A DNA stretch of 64,000 bases from Bimuria novae-zelandiae CBS 107.79. Taxonomy: Eukaryota; Ascomycota; Dothideomycetes; Pleosporales; Didymosphaeriaceae. Shown piece by piece: positions 44,904 to 55,864 of the stretch (the stretch's first letter is position 1; each line of letters begins with the position of its first letter). The notes under the pieces are model-generated. The model did not search any database and was not told the DNA's origin. It saw only the letters and a program-made list of their open reading frames with translations. Where the stretch lies: the NCBI GenBank assembly GCA_010015655.1, contig ML976673.1, forward strand, positions 884,869-948,868, in the 5' to 3' direction. Position numbers and translations under genes: made by a program.

Positions 44904-44905
44904 GT
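44700..44905 (-). ncRNA. candidate structured RNA (nested pseudoknot plus hairpin series)
   Basis: Perfect complementary pairs, in + coordinates: 44898-44905/44852-44859 (8 bp), 44882-44889/44808-44815 (8 bp), 44862-44868/44873-44879 (7 bp, GGTC loop), 44827-44832/44837-44842 (6 bp, AGGC loop), then 44770-44780/44794-44805, 44735-44740/44747-44752 and 44700-44706/44724-44730. On the reverse strand the order of the first four is P1, P2, P3, P3', P1', P4, P4', P2', the order found in HDV-like self-cleaving ribozymes. P3 is longer and its loop shorter than in that family, so this is a candidate only. Confidence 0.4.
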
Positions 44906-44917
44906 TACAATTAGGAA

Positions 44918-47900
44918 GGAGGCGTGAGTTAAGCATCTAAGCGTTAGATACGGTAGATCCGGACTGCTTTAGGCGTAGGATGTACCTACATTATGTAAAT
45001 ACAAAGTCTTAACTCCTAACTTTTTCTCCGTCTTGTTTCCTATATAAATCTTATTAGTTTGTTAACCTTTATTACTATCGCTATTATAATAAGCTCGTAA
45101 AAAATTAACTTATAAAGTACACAAGCGTCTTAATTAACGTAAGAAACCTCTTAGCTATTAATACTAATATACTATTATACCTCTACTACTTATAGTGCTT
45201 TAGTATTAGCTAGCTCCTTACGCTTATTATTACTATTTATATAAGCTTCTTATAAGTATCTAGCTACTCGTAATTCTAGTAAGGAGATAGATATTAATTA
45301 GAATAATATTTAATATAGCAAGATAAAGCTCGTGGGTACGTAGCTTAGTTACCGTGTTTTATATAAGTTAAAGTTAATAAGTAGCTAAAAGGTAGTATTT
45401 ATTTAGCAATATAGCGCAGATCTTGTTTATCTACAGGATAATAGTGTTAGTAAAAAGGTATTCTTTTTATGTAAGAAGTGCTACTAAAGTAGAACGTCCG
45501 CATGTCTCTAGGATATTAACTCTAGTATAGCTTATATTACTAAACACTTGCGGAAGGTGTATAATATTAACCTATATAAAGGCTTAATACTACTAGCTAC
45601 TAGTAGGTTATTAAATTTATTTAAGAAAGTAGCAGGCGCTTGTTTAACTATTATTTATTTATTATAGTAAGAAGTAAAGCTTTTAAAGTTATACGTTAAC
45701 TAGGTAATCCTTTATAATATAAGCTTTACAATAGCAACGTTAGCAAGTAGTAAAGGCTTATTAATATAAAATTAAATTAACCTATTACGTAGGCTACTAA
45801 ATAGCTATAATACACTTTTTACGTACGTGAAAAAGGCGCTAGAGGAGAGGAAGGAGGTAGTAAAGACACTACTACGCGCGGCATAGAGTAAAATAAATAT
45901 AAGTTTTAATATCTAAACGTTATTAAATAATATAGACTTTCTTAAAATTATTACTTACTTTATTAGTAAGTTAATAATTTTTGCTAAGCTAGCTAATGTA
46001 TCGGCGCAGGTCACTCAAAGGATCGATGTTGGCGTATCTCCTAGCAGAGGCATGTGGGAGTGCGTGTATAAGAATGTAGCCTCGAATGAATTAAGTGCCT
46101 ATAGGCCTGGTACGAAAGGATACGGAAAAGGTACTGAACTACAAAGGCCCCAAGCTCCTCTAAATACACCTCTTCCCAGATGGCTAGCTAGCACATAACT
46201 GCCATAGGTTGACCGTCGGTCTGATGGATCCGAAATAGGTCCGAATCGGATTCGTAGTTCCCCATCGGTCTGATAGATCCGAAATTGGTCCGATACGGAT
46301 GAGTGTCGGTTTTCGGATGATCTCGAATCCTGTCTTGACTGGCCAAGGGTTCTCGTGTCGACGAGCGATTGTTCCTGTTACAGCTAAACTTTAGTTAGCT
46401 AGCGTTAAGTAGACTTAATAAACTTTTATAAAAGAATACTAAATCCTATATTACTAACCTATATATCTCTAGACTTTCTCTATAAATAACGCGACGTACT
46501 TATTACCTTCTACGCTTTTTTTTATAACTATACAGGCGCTGCGTAAGCCTCTATTATCTATTAAGTTACTTAGGAGTATAACTTTGCCTAGCAAATCTAC
46601 TATTTTATTACTAATAATATAATAAATAATAATGCGACGTTCCTTACTAGCATTAATAACCTAGCTAATAAAAAGCTTTATATTAAACTATAGCACTAAA
46701 TTTAGTGCGCTAGCTATATAATAAATTTTATTATAAAGGCTTTTATATATAGTAAAAGTATAAATAAGTTTAAACTTAACTTTTCGCGCGCGTCGCCCTT
46801 AGAATAATATTTTATATTTTAGGAAAAAGGCGTTATTAGTAAGCTATATAACTTTATTAACTTTATTTACGTATCTTATAAACGTTAACGCCTTTTTATA
46901 AGCTTATAATAGCAAGCTCTTAATAAGGATAAGCTTTATAATTTTTTATACTTAATTTAATAAAGGACGGCGGGATCTAGTGGTATAGCACGTATGCTAT
47001 ATTACTACGTTACCTAAAGCTTTAAAAGGTAATTTAACTCTATATAAAATACTTACGTAACAACCCTAACACTCTACTTAATAATAATTATAATTTATAT
47101 ATTAATAGACTATTAGACGATAACTAAGATAAAGTCTTTATTATTTATAACGCTTTATAGTTATTTTACGAGAACTATAAGTCTCTTAAAGGCAACGCTA
47201 ATAGCTCTAGATTTAGTAGTCTCTAGTAGATAGTGTTTAATCTACAAGAAATCTACAAGGTCTTAAAGGACGACGTGCCTTTATACGAGCACTACGGGCA
47301 ATCGCGATACCTGCAGAATAGCGTCTCCTTTACCATGGAGAAGCTCGTTATATACTTTGTATAGCTAGTAATTAACCCTGAGCCATCGCTCTACTGCGTA
47401 GCGATAGCTCTACACCCACGCCTGCGCCCCCGCTAGTTCCAAACACACTGGTCTTATCACCTATAGTGGCTCCGGAAGGCTAGAAAGTCGCTTAAAGTCG
47501 CTTTTACTAGCTACTTAGCTATAGAATAATTACTAAATAATAATAAAGTCTTAAATATTAATTTTATATATAAGCTTTTAAGAGCGTATAAATTAAGCGC
47601 TTATTAATAACGTATAATATAAGTAGATCTTATGCTCCTTACTACTATAAAGTAATATAAATAGTAAAAATAAAGCTCTTAGCTAAAAGACTATTATAAT
47701 AGTCTCCTTAAAAATCTATAGCTTGCTAACTATAATAAGCGTCTTTTATAGTTACTTAATAACTTACACTATTAGTAAGTAAAAATTAGTTAAACAAGGT
47801 ATCCTACGCTTTATAAGATAGCGATAGATTACCTCTTTATACTAGTAACGTTTTATAACTATAAGTAGTATTTCTTATCCGCTAAATATATAGTTACGTG

Positions 47901-48100
47901 TAATTATAATTTACTATTACTAGTAGTAATTAATGCTTGCTAGCTCTAAAAGAACTAGCTATAAAAAGATATTATTTTAAGTTACTTTAAAGACTTTACT
48001 TTATATATATAAAGTAAGGAGGAAGGACCTCTAGTAATTAATAATAATAAAGAAGCTCTAAATAACTTTATTTTAAAAACTTAATTTACGCCTCTTTCCT
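44918..48100 (+). pseudogene. hAT transposase remnant
   Basis: Forward frames with many RIP stops, interrupted by the solo LTR. Recognisable pieces are SKINISFNI*TLLNN near 45890-45925 (the DLWTS-type block of hAT transposases) and, near 47230-47430, FTMEKLVIYFV and VAIALHPRLRPR (the block before the C-terminal dimerisation region). No functional product. Confidence 0.82.
45997..46382. repeat. solo LTR
   Basis: 386 bp, TGTATCGG...TGTTACA, flanked by the perfect 5-bp duplication GCTAA (45992-45996, 46383-46387), inside the RIPed hAT body but itself not RIPed. It contains repeated GGTCTGATRGATCCGAAAT units (about 46218 and 46266). No internal region or second LTR is present. Confidence 0.85.
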
Positions 48101-48293
48101 AATTAGGAAATTTATATAATATTTTAGACTATATTTATACTATAGAGGCCTAATTTAATTACTACAGCTTACTACTAGTACTATAGAGGTCTCCCTACCG
48201 TAGCGTCCGTACCGTAGTTGCTAACAAACGTAACGTAACCGTAACTAGGTCTCACCGTCCGTAATACGGACCACTGCACGCGCTGTCGCCAGC

Positions 48294-48976
48294 GGAAGAT
48301 TCGTATACGTCACCGAGTATACGCAGACCGCACAGTCGCAGATGCTCGAGCTTTATTATACCTACCCTTCACCCGTGTAACCCACGCCAAACGACACCAG
48401 TTAGTTAGCTCACCCGTACGCCCATCCCATCCCACACCACCCATGACGTCGATCGCATCATGCGCTCCTATGCAGGGTCCACTGCACTAAGCCCCCTTCC
48501 AATCTGACATCCTCCACTGATGTCAACACATTGGGCGCGGTCCGCACGACGTACACCAGACGAACCAGATGTGCATTGGGGCACTAGATCGCTGGCTTCG
48601 ACGAAGCTCGCGTTAAGACGCGTAGTGTGCGGGACGAGAAAAGCAAGTCTTGCCCGGGGTGATAACATGCAGATACGAAGGTGCATAGAGCGTGTGGTAA
48701 TGGGTTCCGGAAGGAGCGGAAGAACAAACAAGACTAGAAGATAAGAGGTTCGTCTATTCATTCAGTCATAGAAATCGTGCAGCTATCTGCGCCGCAATGA
48801 AGACATCCGTCCCCGCCGTGAGATCATGATCAATCGAGTCATGTTCTTTCGATCTTTTTGCCTGCCCAGAGCGCACAATTTGGTGATGTGGGCTCACAAA
48901 ATAGCACGCCCAATTCCGTACTACGATGCCAGGCCTTGGCCGTAACATAAAGCACCATATCCTACCGCATGACCTA
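48294..48976. other. intergenic region to the right of the hAT element
   Basis: Ordinary genomic composition. Frames are short and unsupported. Downstream side of the coiled-coil gene. Confidence 0.55.
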
Positions 48977-50261
48977 TTATGAAGTTGCTGCCGCTGGCGC
49001 ATCAGCGTTCGTGGTGCGGGTCGCTGTTGCCTCCTGTCCGGTCGCTGGAGAAGTCGGAGCACCCGACCTGCCTCGTTGCGAGTGCGCTGCATCACCACTA
49101 CCTCGGAGCATCCTCTCCAGCTCCCTGATCCTGCTCTTCAAGATCTCGTTCTCCCTCTTGGCCTCCTCAAGCTCCTGTTTGTAGTGTGCAACTTCCTCGT
49201 ACCGTGGAGTGCTGACCACGCTTGCGCTCCTCGCCTGTTGAGCGGCAGACGGTTCGCTCGTCGCATTTTGAGAGGATACAGAGTATCGGTGATGAGGGAT
49301 CGTAGCAGTCGCAGGGTTCAGCGGAATGCCTAGACAGGCAAGATGTCAGTATAAATTCCACAGGAAGCAATACAAAGATGTTGCGTACCATAGGGAGCGC
49401 TGGTGCTGGTCCGGGAGACGCTCGAGGAACTACGGTGACGACGCGCGGACGTAGGATGGGTAGGGCCCATCATGTCTTGGTCAACGTGCAGGCCCGACGT
49501 GACGCTCGATGCCGTAGAGGCTACCGACGCCGAATGAGCGCGTAGAGCGGAGAGCTCGCGGGTCAGGCGGTTCACAACGGCTTCTTGTTCCTTCTCTAGC
49601 TCGAGATGCAGCTCTGCCGCCGTGAGTGGCCGTGGATGGCGCATCGGCGTGCCTGCGGCGTCGAAGCTGGGGACGCCCGCAGGACTGGGGCTTGTCGGTG
49701 CGGCATGTGCATGGTGGGTAGTCGAGGCGGGGATGTTGCCGCCCGGAGATGCGAGAGGCAATGGAGGAGGACTCATGGGGTCTGGAAGCAGGGTGTGGTC
49801 AGTATAACTTCTAGTTGACCAAAAGAGAGAGTGGATAGATAGTAACTCCAGATCAACCTGCGCTCGTGTACCGTAGCCTGGTGACGCCGCGGCCGAGTTA
49901 CTGTATATGGGCGGCGGGGCCCTATGACAGGTCGTATAGTTGACCGTGAATGCACAGTACTGGGAACACCTGTATGTGTACAGCGTGTTGCTCCAGAATA
50001 CTCTAGGGCATTCAAAGGCCAACCACACTAGACTTAATTCCTAGTGTAGCAGCTCGCGCCGCCCAACTCGCCCATCCTGGCTCTTGGGAAGCAATAAGAG
50101 TGCTACTCACATATCTGCGACGCACGCCTCGAAGCTGTTGTGGACGACTGCCGCGAAGCCTGCGTCGAAGCGGCAGAGCTCGCAGCTTGCGCGCCCGTTG
50201 CGGTAGGGTTGGACATAGGCGGGTGCCTCGGCGAGGTGGGCACGGAATTGAGATCAGGCAT
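48977..50261 (-). CDS. coiled-coil protein of unknown function
   Basis: Three exons, 50261-50111, 49781-49389 and 49329-48977, with introns of 329 and 59 bp in consistent phase, giving 298 aa. The first ~55 residues are Ser/Thr/Pro-rich (MPDLNSVPTSPRHPPMSNPT). Exon 2 has a conserved-looking core PMRHPRPLTAAELHLELEKEQ followed by EAVVNRLTRELSALRAHSAS, a coiled coil. Exon 3 carries a second leucine-zipper-like helix (VAHYKQELEEAKRENEILKSRIRELERML) near residues 215-245 and an Ala/Thr-rich tail. Similar coiled-coil proteins are common in filamentous ascomycetes, without known function as far as I recall. The long first intron could hide a small exon. Confidence 0.75.
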
Positions 50262-51056
50262 CGCGAACGCTGCTCTGTTTCCGTGGTGTTCAGCGTCGGT
50301 CGCTTAAGAATTCGGCGTTGTGCAGGAGGTGGAGCAGGCGCACCGCTGGGCGATGATATAGCCAGATGACGTTGGAAGGCAGCTGCGACACCACGGTAGG
50401 AGAAGGGAGGCGCGACGAGTCCTCCACATCTCTGCTGGTAATTGTTTTGACGATGAGCAATTCTGCTCGCCCCGGCTCGGAACCTCGGGCCTGGTGTGTG
50501 GCCCGTATCAAGCGCGTGCTTGTATGGACGGTGCGCGCCGTGTTGTTGTCGACGTGCCAGGGCTGCTGCTGGCCACCGGACCACTCACGGCACCCACATC
50601 AACCAGGATCTTGTTCTTATGCGGCTTCAATATCCACAACAATCGCACTACCATAGCAGATCAAAGGCCTTATTAGTGTACGAAATCGGTCTACGTGCGC
50701 TGTTTGTTACACGTGCTCTCATTTCATTCTCAAGCTGTGTCACCCAAACATCTCTCTACAGTCCATGCGTCTTGAAACATCTAAGTTGTGGGAGCAAACA
50801 TTTGCGCTCCAAGGTAGTGTCATAGGCCTATGCCGCAGTCCACCTTGCCGCTACCAAGCCCGGACTACCTGACTCCTGACCGCCTTCTCATCGCCGCCTC
50901 AAGGTTGGTGTTGGCCTCAATCGTAAACCTCATGCCAGTCGTCGAATTCTGCTTGAACGTCCAAGCCATGCTCTTAGACCCAAGAATCCACCCAAAACTC
51001 CAAGCCGCAATGCTCTAGTGGGTATTGATGAATGCGCCCTTCTCCGGCGAGTACTC
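50262..51056. other. intergenic region upstream of the coiled-coil gene
   Basis: 795 bp with scattered short frames only. It must contain the promoter of the coiled-coil gene and the 3' end of eIF3l. Confidence 0.55.
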
Positions 51057-52524
51057 CTAATACGTCCGGGCCAGGTTACGCAGGTACCAGTCGACGAGCT
51101 TCCGACCAACCTTAGCTTCGGAGACATGGATGAGGTCCTATGCTTTGTTAGCGATGTAGTTTCTAGCTCTTTGGAGTAAAGTACGTACTCCTTCCATTGC
51201 GTAGTCGAGGTCGCTGCTGTGCGCAATATCACCCTCAAGGAGCCCCCCTTCGCTGTACCTCAACTGCCGGTTCCTCTGCTTATTGACGAGCAACCAGCAC
51301 CTCAACTTCTCCGGATCGACCTCCAAAAATCCAGCAAGCTTCTTCAGATCCATAGTGGAGTAGAGCTTGAGATAACTCTTCACGGTAGGTGACATCATGG
51401 TATTCTTGACCTCGTCCATGAAGATGCGGAGATAGTGCTCAACAGGGTCGATGTTGATCTCCGGGTTGTCAAAGTCGGGCGGAGTGGGGTTGATGAACTT
51501 AGGGCAGGCGGAGCGGAAGAGCTCCTCGAAGAGAGGCAGGTTCTCAGGGCCACCGCGCTGTAACCTGTTGAACTGTTCCCCGTATTTCTCGCGAAGCGCC
51601 GTGTGGATGGTATCGTCCAACCGGGTGGGGTGGAAGGCTACACAGATCATGATGAGAGCGTACATCTGGTCGTTCTTCTTGGTGATCGAGTCATACTGGG
51701 CGTTCTTCTGGAAGTTCTTCGTTCGCGAGACGTAGACGAGGATGTGGCTGAACATGCGGATGGCGTCGGCATAGCGGCGCATCATCATGTAGGAGAAACC
51801 AACGTAGTAGTAGGTGGTGAACTGGGCGGCCATAACGCGGGGGAACATGGATTTCTTGTTGAGCTCGATGTCGTCCAACGTCTTGAGCGCCAGACTGAAG
51901 TCTCCCAGCAAGCAGTGCACGCGCAGAAGTCCCACAACGGAGAAGTATCCCAGCATCTGGTATAGCGGCCTTGAGCCATATTCTCCTGCGTATTGTTTTG
52001 CGTCCTCTCCCCGCTTGACCGCATTAAGCTGCTCGCTTATTTGTGACCGCTGGATGAGCGAGTATAGGACATTGAGGACGCTGTAGCAGCCCCACGTGTT
52101 CGGGTTCTCTCGCAAAAGTTGGATTTCCTCCGCGTTCTCGTGCTTGTATGCGACCTTTTGGCGGTAGCCGCAGAAGCTGTTGAACTGGTATATAAACTCG
52201 TCGATCACATCCCATGCCCATGAAGACTACCTTATTTATTAGCCAAGTTCTATTTCGCAGGAGGTTTTGTTGTCTTACGTTTGGCACATCGATGTCCACA
52301 GGCCCGTCCGAGTTCAAGATGAAGTGGAATAGGTTGCAGTAGTTGTCATAGCTTGCGAACTTAGTCTCGAGGGTGGCCTGGAACTCGAGAGGGGTTGCCG
52401 CTGCCGCTAGTTGCGCCTGAATGTCTCCGGATCCTATAGACGGCACCCGGTCCAGGTCGTCCAATCCATCATACTGGACCGCCTCGCGGTAGTCGTTCGC
52501 CATGGCCTCCTCTGCGTCAGACAT
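51057..52524 (-). CDS. eIF3l: eukaryotic translation initiation factor 3 subunit L
   Basis: Three exons, 52524-52279, 52226-51189 and 51137-51057, introns 52 and 51 bp, giving 454 aa. The second intron uses donor GTACGT and branch GCTAAC. Without it the frame would stop early at 51138 and lose the family's C terminus (DLIHVSEAKVGRKLVDWYLRNL). The N terminus contains YDNYCNLFHFILNSDGPVD and the join gives NSSWAWDVIDEFIYQFNSF, both typical of eIF3l. The middle holds TPR-like helices and the C-terminal third the PCI-type region. eIF3l is a non-core subunit of the eIF3 complex, which brings mRNA to the 40S ribosome. It is present in most filamentous fungi and absent from budding yeast. Confidence 0.96.
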
Positions 52525-53160
52525 GTCGTCGGGTGCGCGTGCAGCGTCGCCGTTCTGGTACTGCGGGGTCAGACGGCTTATGTCTCGAAAAGTCGACCGG
52601 CGATCCGCGTGGGTTGGGCGGGCGAGAAACGTATTTGTCTGCGGCGTTGTATTGAATTTCGTGGAGCGATCTGAATTCGCTTGTGGGTGGGGAAAGGCGC
52701 TAGCGTATTTTGGAGGGGCTATGAAAATGCCTAATCGGGTAATATGAAGCAGGCGTCGATTGCTGTTGAAAAGCTGTGGAGCTGCAAAGCTGCAGAGCTG
52801 AAGGGCAGCCGCGACCGACGCGGAGCCAATATCTCATCGCCTCACAGATTTCGCAAGATCGCCTCTCTTCACACCTGAGCGACCTGATCCTCGTGCCACT
52901 GCAGATCAAATACTATCATCTTAATCAAGCCCGATACCTCTGGTATTCTGCTTGAGCCACAAAGTCTCCAGCTGAGCAGCTGAAAGGTCGTGGTACCACA
53001 TGTGAAGCTGCAGCAGCGAATGATACATCTTCGGATATCGCACGAGTACTGCCTCAGTCGTCATGATCATGCTTGCTAATGCACCTTCAGTCGCTAATAA
53101 CAGATCTGGGAATCTTCATTCTCCTTTCTATCTCCAGTCTCCTCTACTCTCCCTATCAAC
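52525..53160. promoter_or_regulatory. divergent promoter region
   Basis: 636 bp between the start codons of eIF3l and the EthD-domain gene. Contains repeated AGCTG/CAGCT words (about 52780-52810 and 52965-53010). No specific site assigned. Confidence 0.5.
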
Positions 53161-53571
53161 ATGGCCTATGTTGTCCTCGTGCTTCTCACACGCAAACCTG
53201 ATCTCTCTCCCGAACAATTCAAAGAACACTTTGAGAATAATCATCTTCCTCTTGTGAAATCACTATTCGGACCCCTCTGTCCAGTACCTCATCGGCGCTT
53301 GTACCTCGCTCGTGCAGACAACAAATCCGGAGATGCGTCGAGGGCTCTTTATCCACCTCTGATGCTGAAGGGAAACCCTGAAGACATCAACTTCGACTGC
53401 ATCTCAGAGCTGTCGTGGAAAGACGAGAAGACCTTCAAGGGGTTTAAGCAGATGATGAAGCAGCCTGAGCTGATGGCTAATATTGCGGCGGACTTGGAGT
53501 TGTTTGTGGAAGTCGAGAGGGTGGTGGTCATAGGAGAGGTCGTGGACAGTTTGCCGAGAGGATGGGACTGA
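53161..53571 (+). CDS. EthD-domain protein
   Basis: Single exon, 136 aa, ATG 53161. The full length matches the small dimeric alpha+beta barrel of EthD proteins: VVLVLLTRKPDLSPEQFKEHFENNHLPLV at the N terminus (strand, then helix with the HxxxHxPLV pattern), a middle segment around residues 75-110 with the hydrophobic/charged alternation of the family, and a C-terminal strand VERVVVIGE. EthD was first known from ether degradation in bacteria. Fungal members often serve in polyketide or aromatic compound metabolism as cyclases or decarboxylases, but this one has no biosynthetic neighbours, so the substrate is unknown. Probably cytosolic. Confidence 0.88.
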   Translation: MAYVVLVLLTRKPDLSPEQFKEHFENNHLPLVKSLFGPLCPVPHRRLYLARADNKSGDASRALYPPLMLKGNPEDINFDCISELSWKDEKTFKGFKQMMKQPELMANIAADLELFVEVERVVVIGEVVDSLPRGWD

Positions 53572-54224
53572 GAGCAGGGGGCGAGAGGAATGTCGACGGG
53601 GAATTGCCGTCTGGTGGTTCCTAGGAACCGGTCCTTCATGTCAAGAGATCCCAGCCCGACCCAAGGAAGAGGCTTGCAAGGTGCACAGTTCAGATGAGGT
53701 TTTCCCCACAATTTATCTCCGGCTTATCCTAATATTTTATGCCTTTCACTCAGAATATTTCTAATCGAGCCCGGCTATACACAGCACTAATATAATGATA
53801 CATGTAGGAGCGCGTACAATGGGGCAACTCACTGTGTTTGAACTGTTTGCGTTCTTGTAGCTGACGTTAAGCTTTACGCGAGAGCGATTATGAAAAGTTG
53901 GGGCGATCAGGCTAATACCCTCTGATTGGCGGATGGAGATTTCCCATCCCGCAACATTCCCCCGCATGCCCTTTGCCCTTCCCCAGATTGCGCCGCGCTC
54001 GATACTCCACACAGCTAGGCTTCTACGCGTAATTGCTTCTACCTCCGAGGGAAAGCTTGTTCGTTACATTGCTGGTCCGACGGCGTTGCTCTAGCTCGTT
54101 GCCACAACACAATCCTGGTCCAGGAACCATGCACGCTCATCTAAATATCCGTGGGCCTGGGTAGAGGGGTATATTAAGTCAGGGCTTTTCGCAGCTCATT
54201 TTGAACAGGGCAAGAACCTTCAAG
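53572..54224. other. intergenic region upstream of the pectin methylesterase gene
   Basis: A TATATTAAG-like element at about 54170 lies ~55 bp before the pectin methylesterase ATG. No other gene seen. Confidence 0.5.
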
Positions 54225-55433
54225 ATGCCTTCCATATCGACTTCACTGTCATGGTTTTCCATCCTCGGTCTGCTGTTCAGCCCGCAGACCTGTCTTGCTT
54301 TGAGCAAGAAGGAGCGACTAGCATGTCAAAATCCTACACATGACCCGCTTAAAGGCTGCCCAAAGCATACTTTGCTTGTTGCCTCCGGCTCTTCCAACGC
54401 GACTGCAAAGAAAAATACTTTCTCGAGCATTCAATCGGCGGTCCTTTCGCTACCGCACGACAATTCGACGCAGTACATCCTGATTCTTCCTGGCCAATAC
54501 ACCGAGCAGGTGAACGTTACGCGCCCTGGACCACTATATCTTCTTGGCCAAACGAGCGATGCAGAGAGCCTTGGTAGAAACACAGTTGAGGTTGTCTGGC
54601 ATAACGCAACCGGCTCCGCTACGACGGGTTCATACGATAACGCGTATACCTCTACTTTGACCATTGCACCCACGTTTAATTCTTCGGCCACCGGATCTGG
54701 GCCAACGGGCAACCCGGTGCCCGAAGATACGCCGTTTGGTAATTTCGATTTTCGCGCATACAACCTCAACTTCACGAACGATTATCTCCCCTACGCAGCC
54801 GGTCCCTCGCTCGCACTGTCGACATCGTACGCCAACACTGGCTTCTACCATTGCGCCTTCAAGTCGTATCAGGATACCATCTACGTAGGCAAGCTTGCCA
54901 ACAGTTACATGTCCAAGTGCGAAATCGCCGGCCAAACCGACTTCCTCTACGGTTTCGGCACGCTCTGGATCGAGGATTCCGACCTGCTGATGCGCGGCTG
55001 CGGCGGCGGCATCACGGCCTGGAAGGGCACCAACACCACCTTTGAAAACAAGTATGGGGTTTACATCCACGATTCGAACGTGGTTGCAGCCAATTCGTCC
55101 GTCGCCCCATCCATGGTGCTAAAGTGTGCTTTGGGGCGCCCATGGAACGCGCTTCAACGGTCGATCTTCGCGAACACGTACCTTGATGAGTCGATCAGGC
55201 CAAGCGGGTATATTGAGTGGAGTACGAAAGAACCTAGAGTCAATAATTTCACGTTCATGGCGGAGTACAAGACGTACGGTCCGGGATGGAATAGGACGGG
55301 ACGGATTGAGGGGAACGTGACGCGCATCTTGACGGAGACGCAGTGGCAGCCATACTCCAGTCCTTCTAAAGTGTTCCAGTTCTTCAAGAGCGGGAAGACT
55401 GGCAACACTGCTTGGCTAGACTATAGTGCTTGA
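54225..55433 (+). CDS. secreted pectin methylesterase (CE8)
   Basis: The frame opens upstream with TTG at 54201; the first ATG is 54225 (MPSISTSLSWFSILGLLFS), giving 402 aa in one exon with a signal peptide ending near QTCLA. Pectinesterase beta-helix motifs are in order: GQYTEQVNV near residue 80, SYQDTIYV with Gln216/Asp217, TDFLYG with Asp239, and LGRPW with Arg305. These supply the two Asp and one Arg of the active site. The family consensus DFIFG is DFLYG here. Many N-glycosylation sites (NAT, NSS, NFT, NTT). The enzyme removes methyl esters from plant pectin outside the cell, which prepares it for polygalacturonases and lyases. It suggests a plant-associated or plant-degrading lifestyle. 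Confidence 0.95.
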   Translation: MPSISTSLSWFSILGLLFSPQTCLALSKKERLACQNPTHDPLKGCPKHTLLVASGSSNATAKKNTFSSIQSAVLSLPHDNSTQYILILPGQYTEQVNVTRPGPLYLLGQTSDAESLGRNTVEVVWHNATGSATTGSYDNAYTSTLTIAPTFNSSATGSGPTGNPVPEDTPFGNFDFRAYNLNFTNDYLPYAAGPSLALSTSYANTGFYHCAFKSYQDTIYVGKLANSYMSKCEIAGQTDFLYGFGTLWIEDSDLLMRGCGGGITAWKGTNTTFENKYGVYIHDSNVVAANSSVAPSMVLKCALGRPWNALQRSIFANTYLDESIRPSGYIEWSTKEPRVNNFTFMAEYKTYGPGWNRTGRIEGNVTRILTETQWQPYSSPSKVFQFFKSGKTGNTAWLDYSA

Positions 55434-55864
55434 TCATGTTGGTGGATCCGTGCGTTGAAATACATTCACGGTCATGTCCGTATGAGTTTGAATGCTCTCC
55501 CAACTCGTGAGTTGTGTCTATTGTGAAACCAAAATGCCCAGAGATCGGCGCAGGGATCCCTGACCCTTGTGAATTTCAGCGTTTTGTGTGAATATCGTTT
55601 ACTTGCTCGACTATGAGTGAGTAGCGTCCCAATTTCTCTTTTTACATGCATATGGCTGAAAAGATTATGATAATCGAGTGGCGCTGGTGGGCCCTGCTCT
55701 TCGTGTTTGTCGGAAGTGAGCGTCGCGATATTCGCTATGACGTTGGCGGCTATTCCTCCGCCAAAACAGTTGAGCATGCATGTAGTGACACGTGCGCGTA
55801 CGAGGAAGACTGCTGGATGCGCGTTGCACAAGCACCTGATAAATTGCATGCTATGATTTTGTAA
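55434..55864. other. intergenic region upstream of the Vip1/Asp1 gene
   Basis: Short frames only. Holds the 3' end of the pectinesterase gene and the promoter of the kinase gene. Confidence 0.5.

Larger units (their letters stand above)
36105..48285 (+). mobile_element. hAT-type DNA transposon (outer unit of the right nest)
   Basis: 12.2 kb between 8-bp duplications TCGCCAGC (36097-36104 and 48286-48293). Inverted ends of 27 bp start CAGCGCGTGCAGT and have two mismatches. The subterminal regions are dense in CCGTA/TACGG motifs in both orientations. An 8-bp duplication, ends starting CAG and a decayed hAT transposase identify the superfamily. Removing the nested insertions leaves about 3.1 kb, a normal size. 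Confidence 0.93.

Noticed and set aside
44780..44909. Calling the structured RNA a canonical HDV ribozyme
   Set aside because: Stem order agrees, but P3 length, loop size and the joining region do not match the canonical motif, so it is kept only as a candidate.
51138..51188. Apparent early stop in eIF3l at 51138
   Set aside because: A consensus 51-bp intron (GTACGT...GCTAAC...ATAG) removes it and restores the known C terminus.
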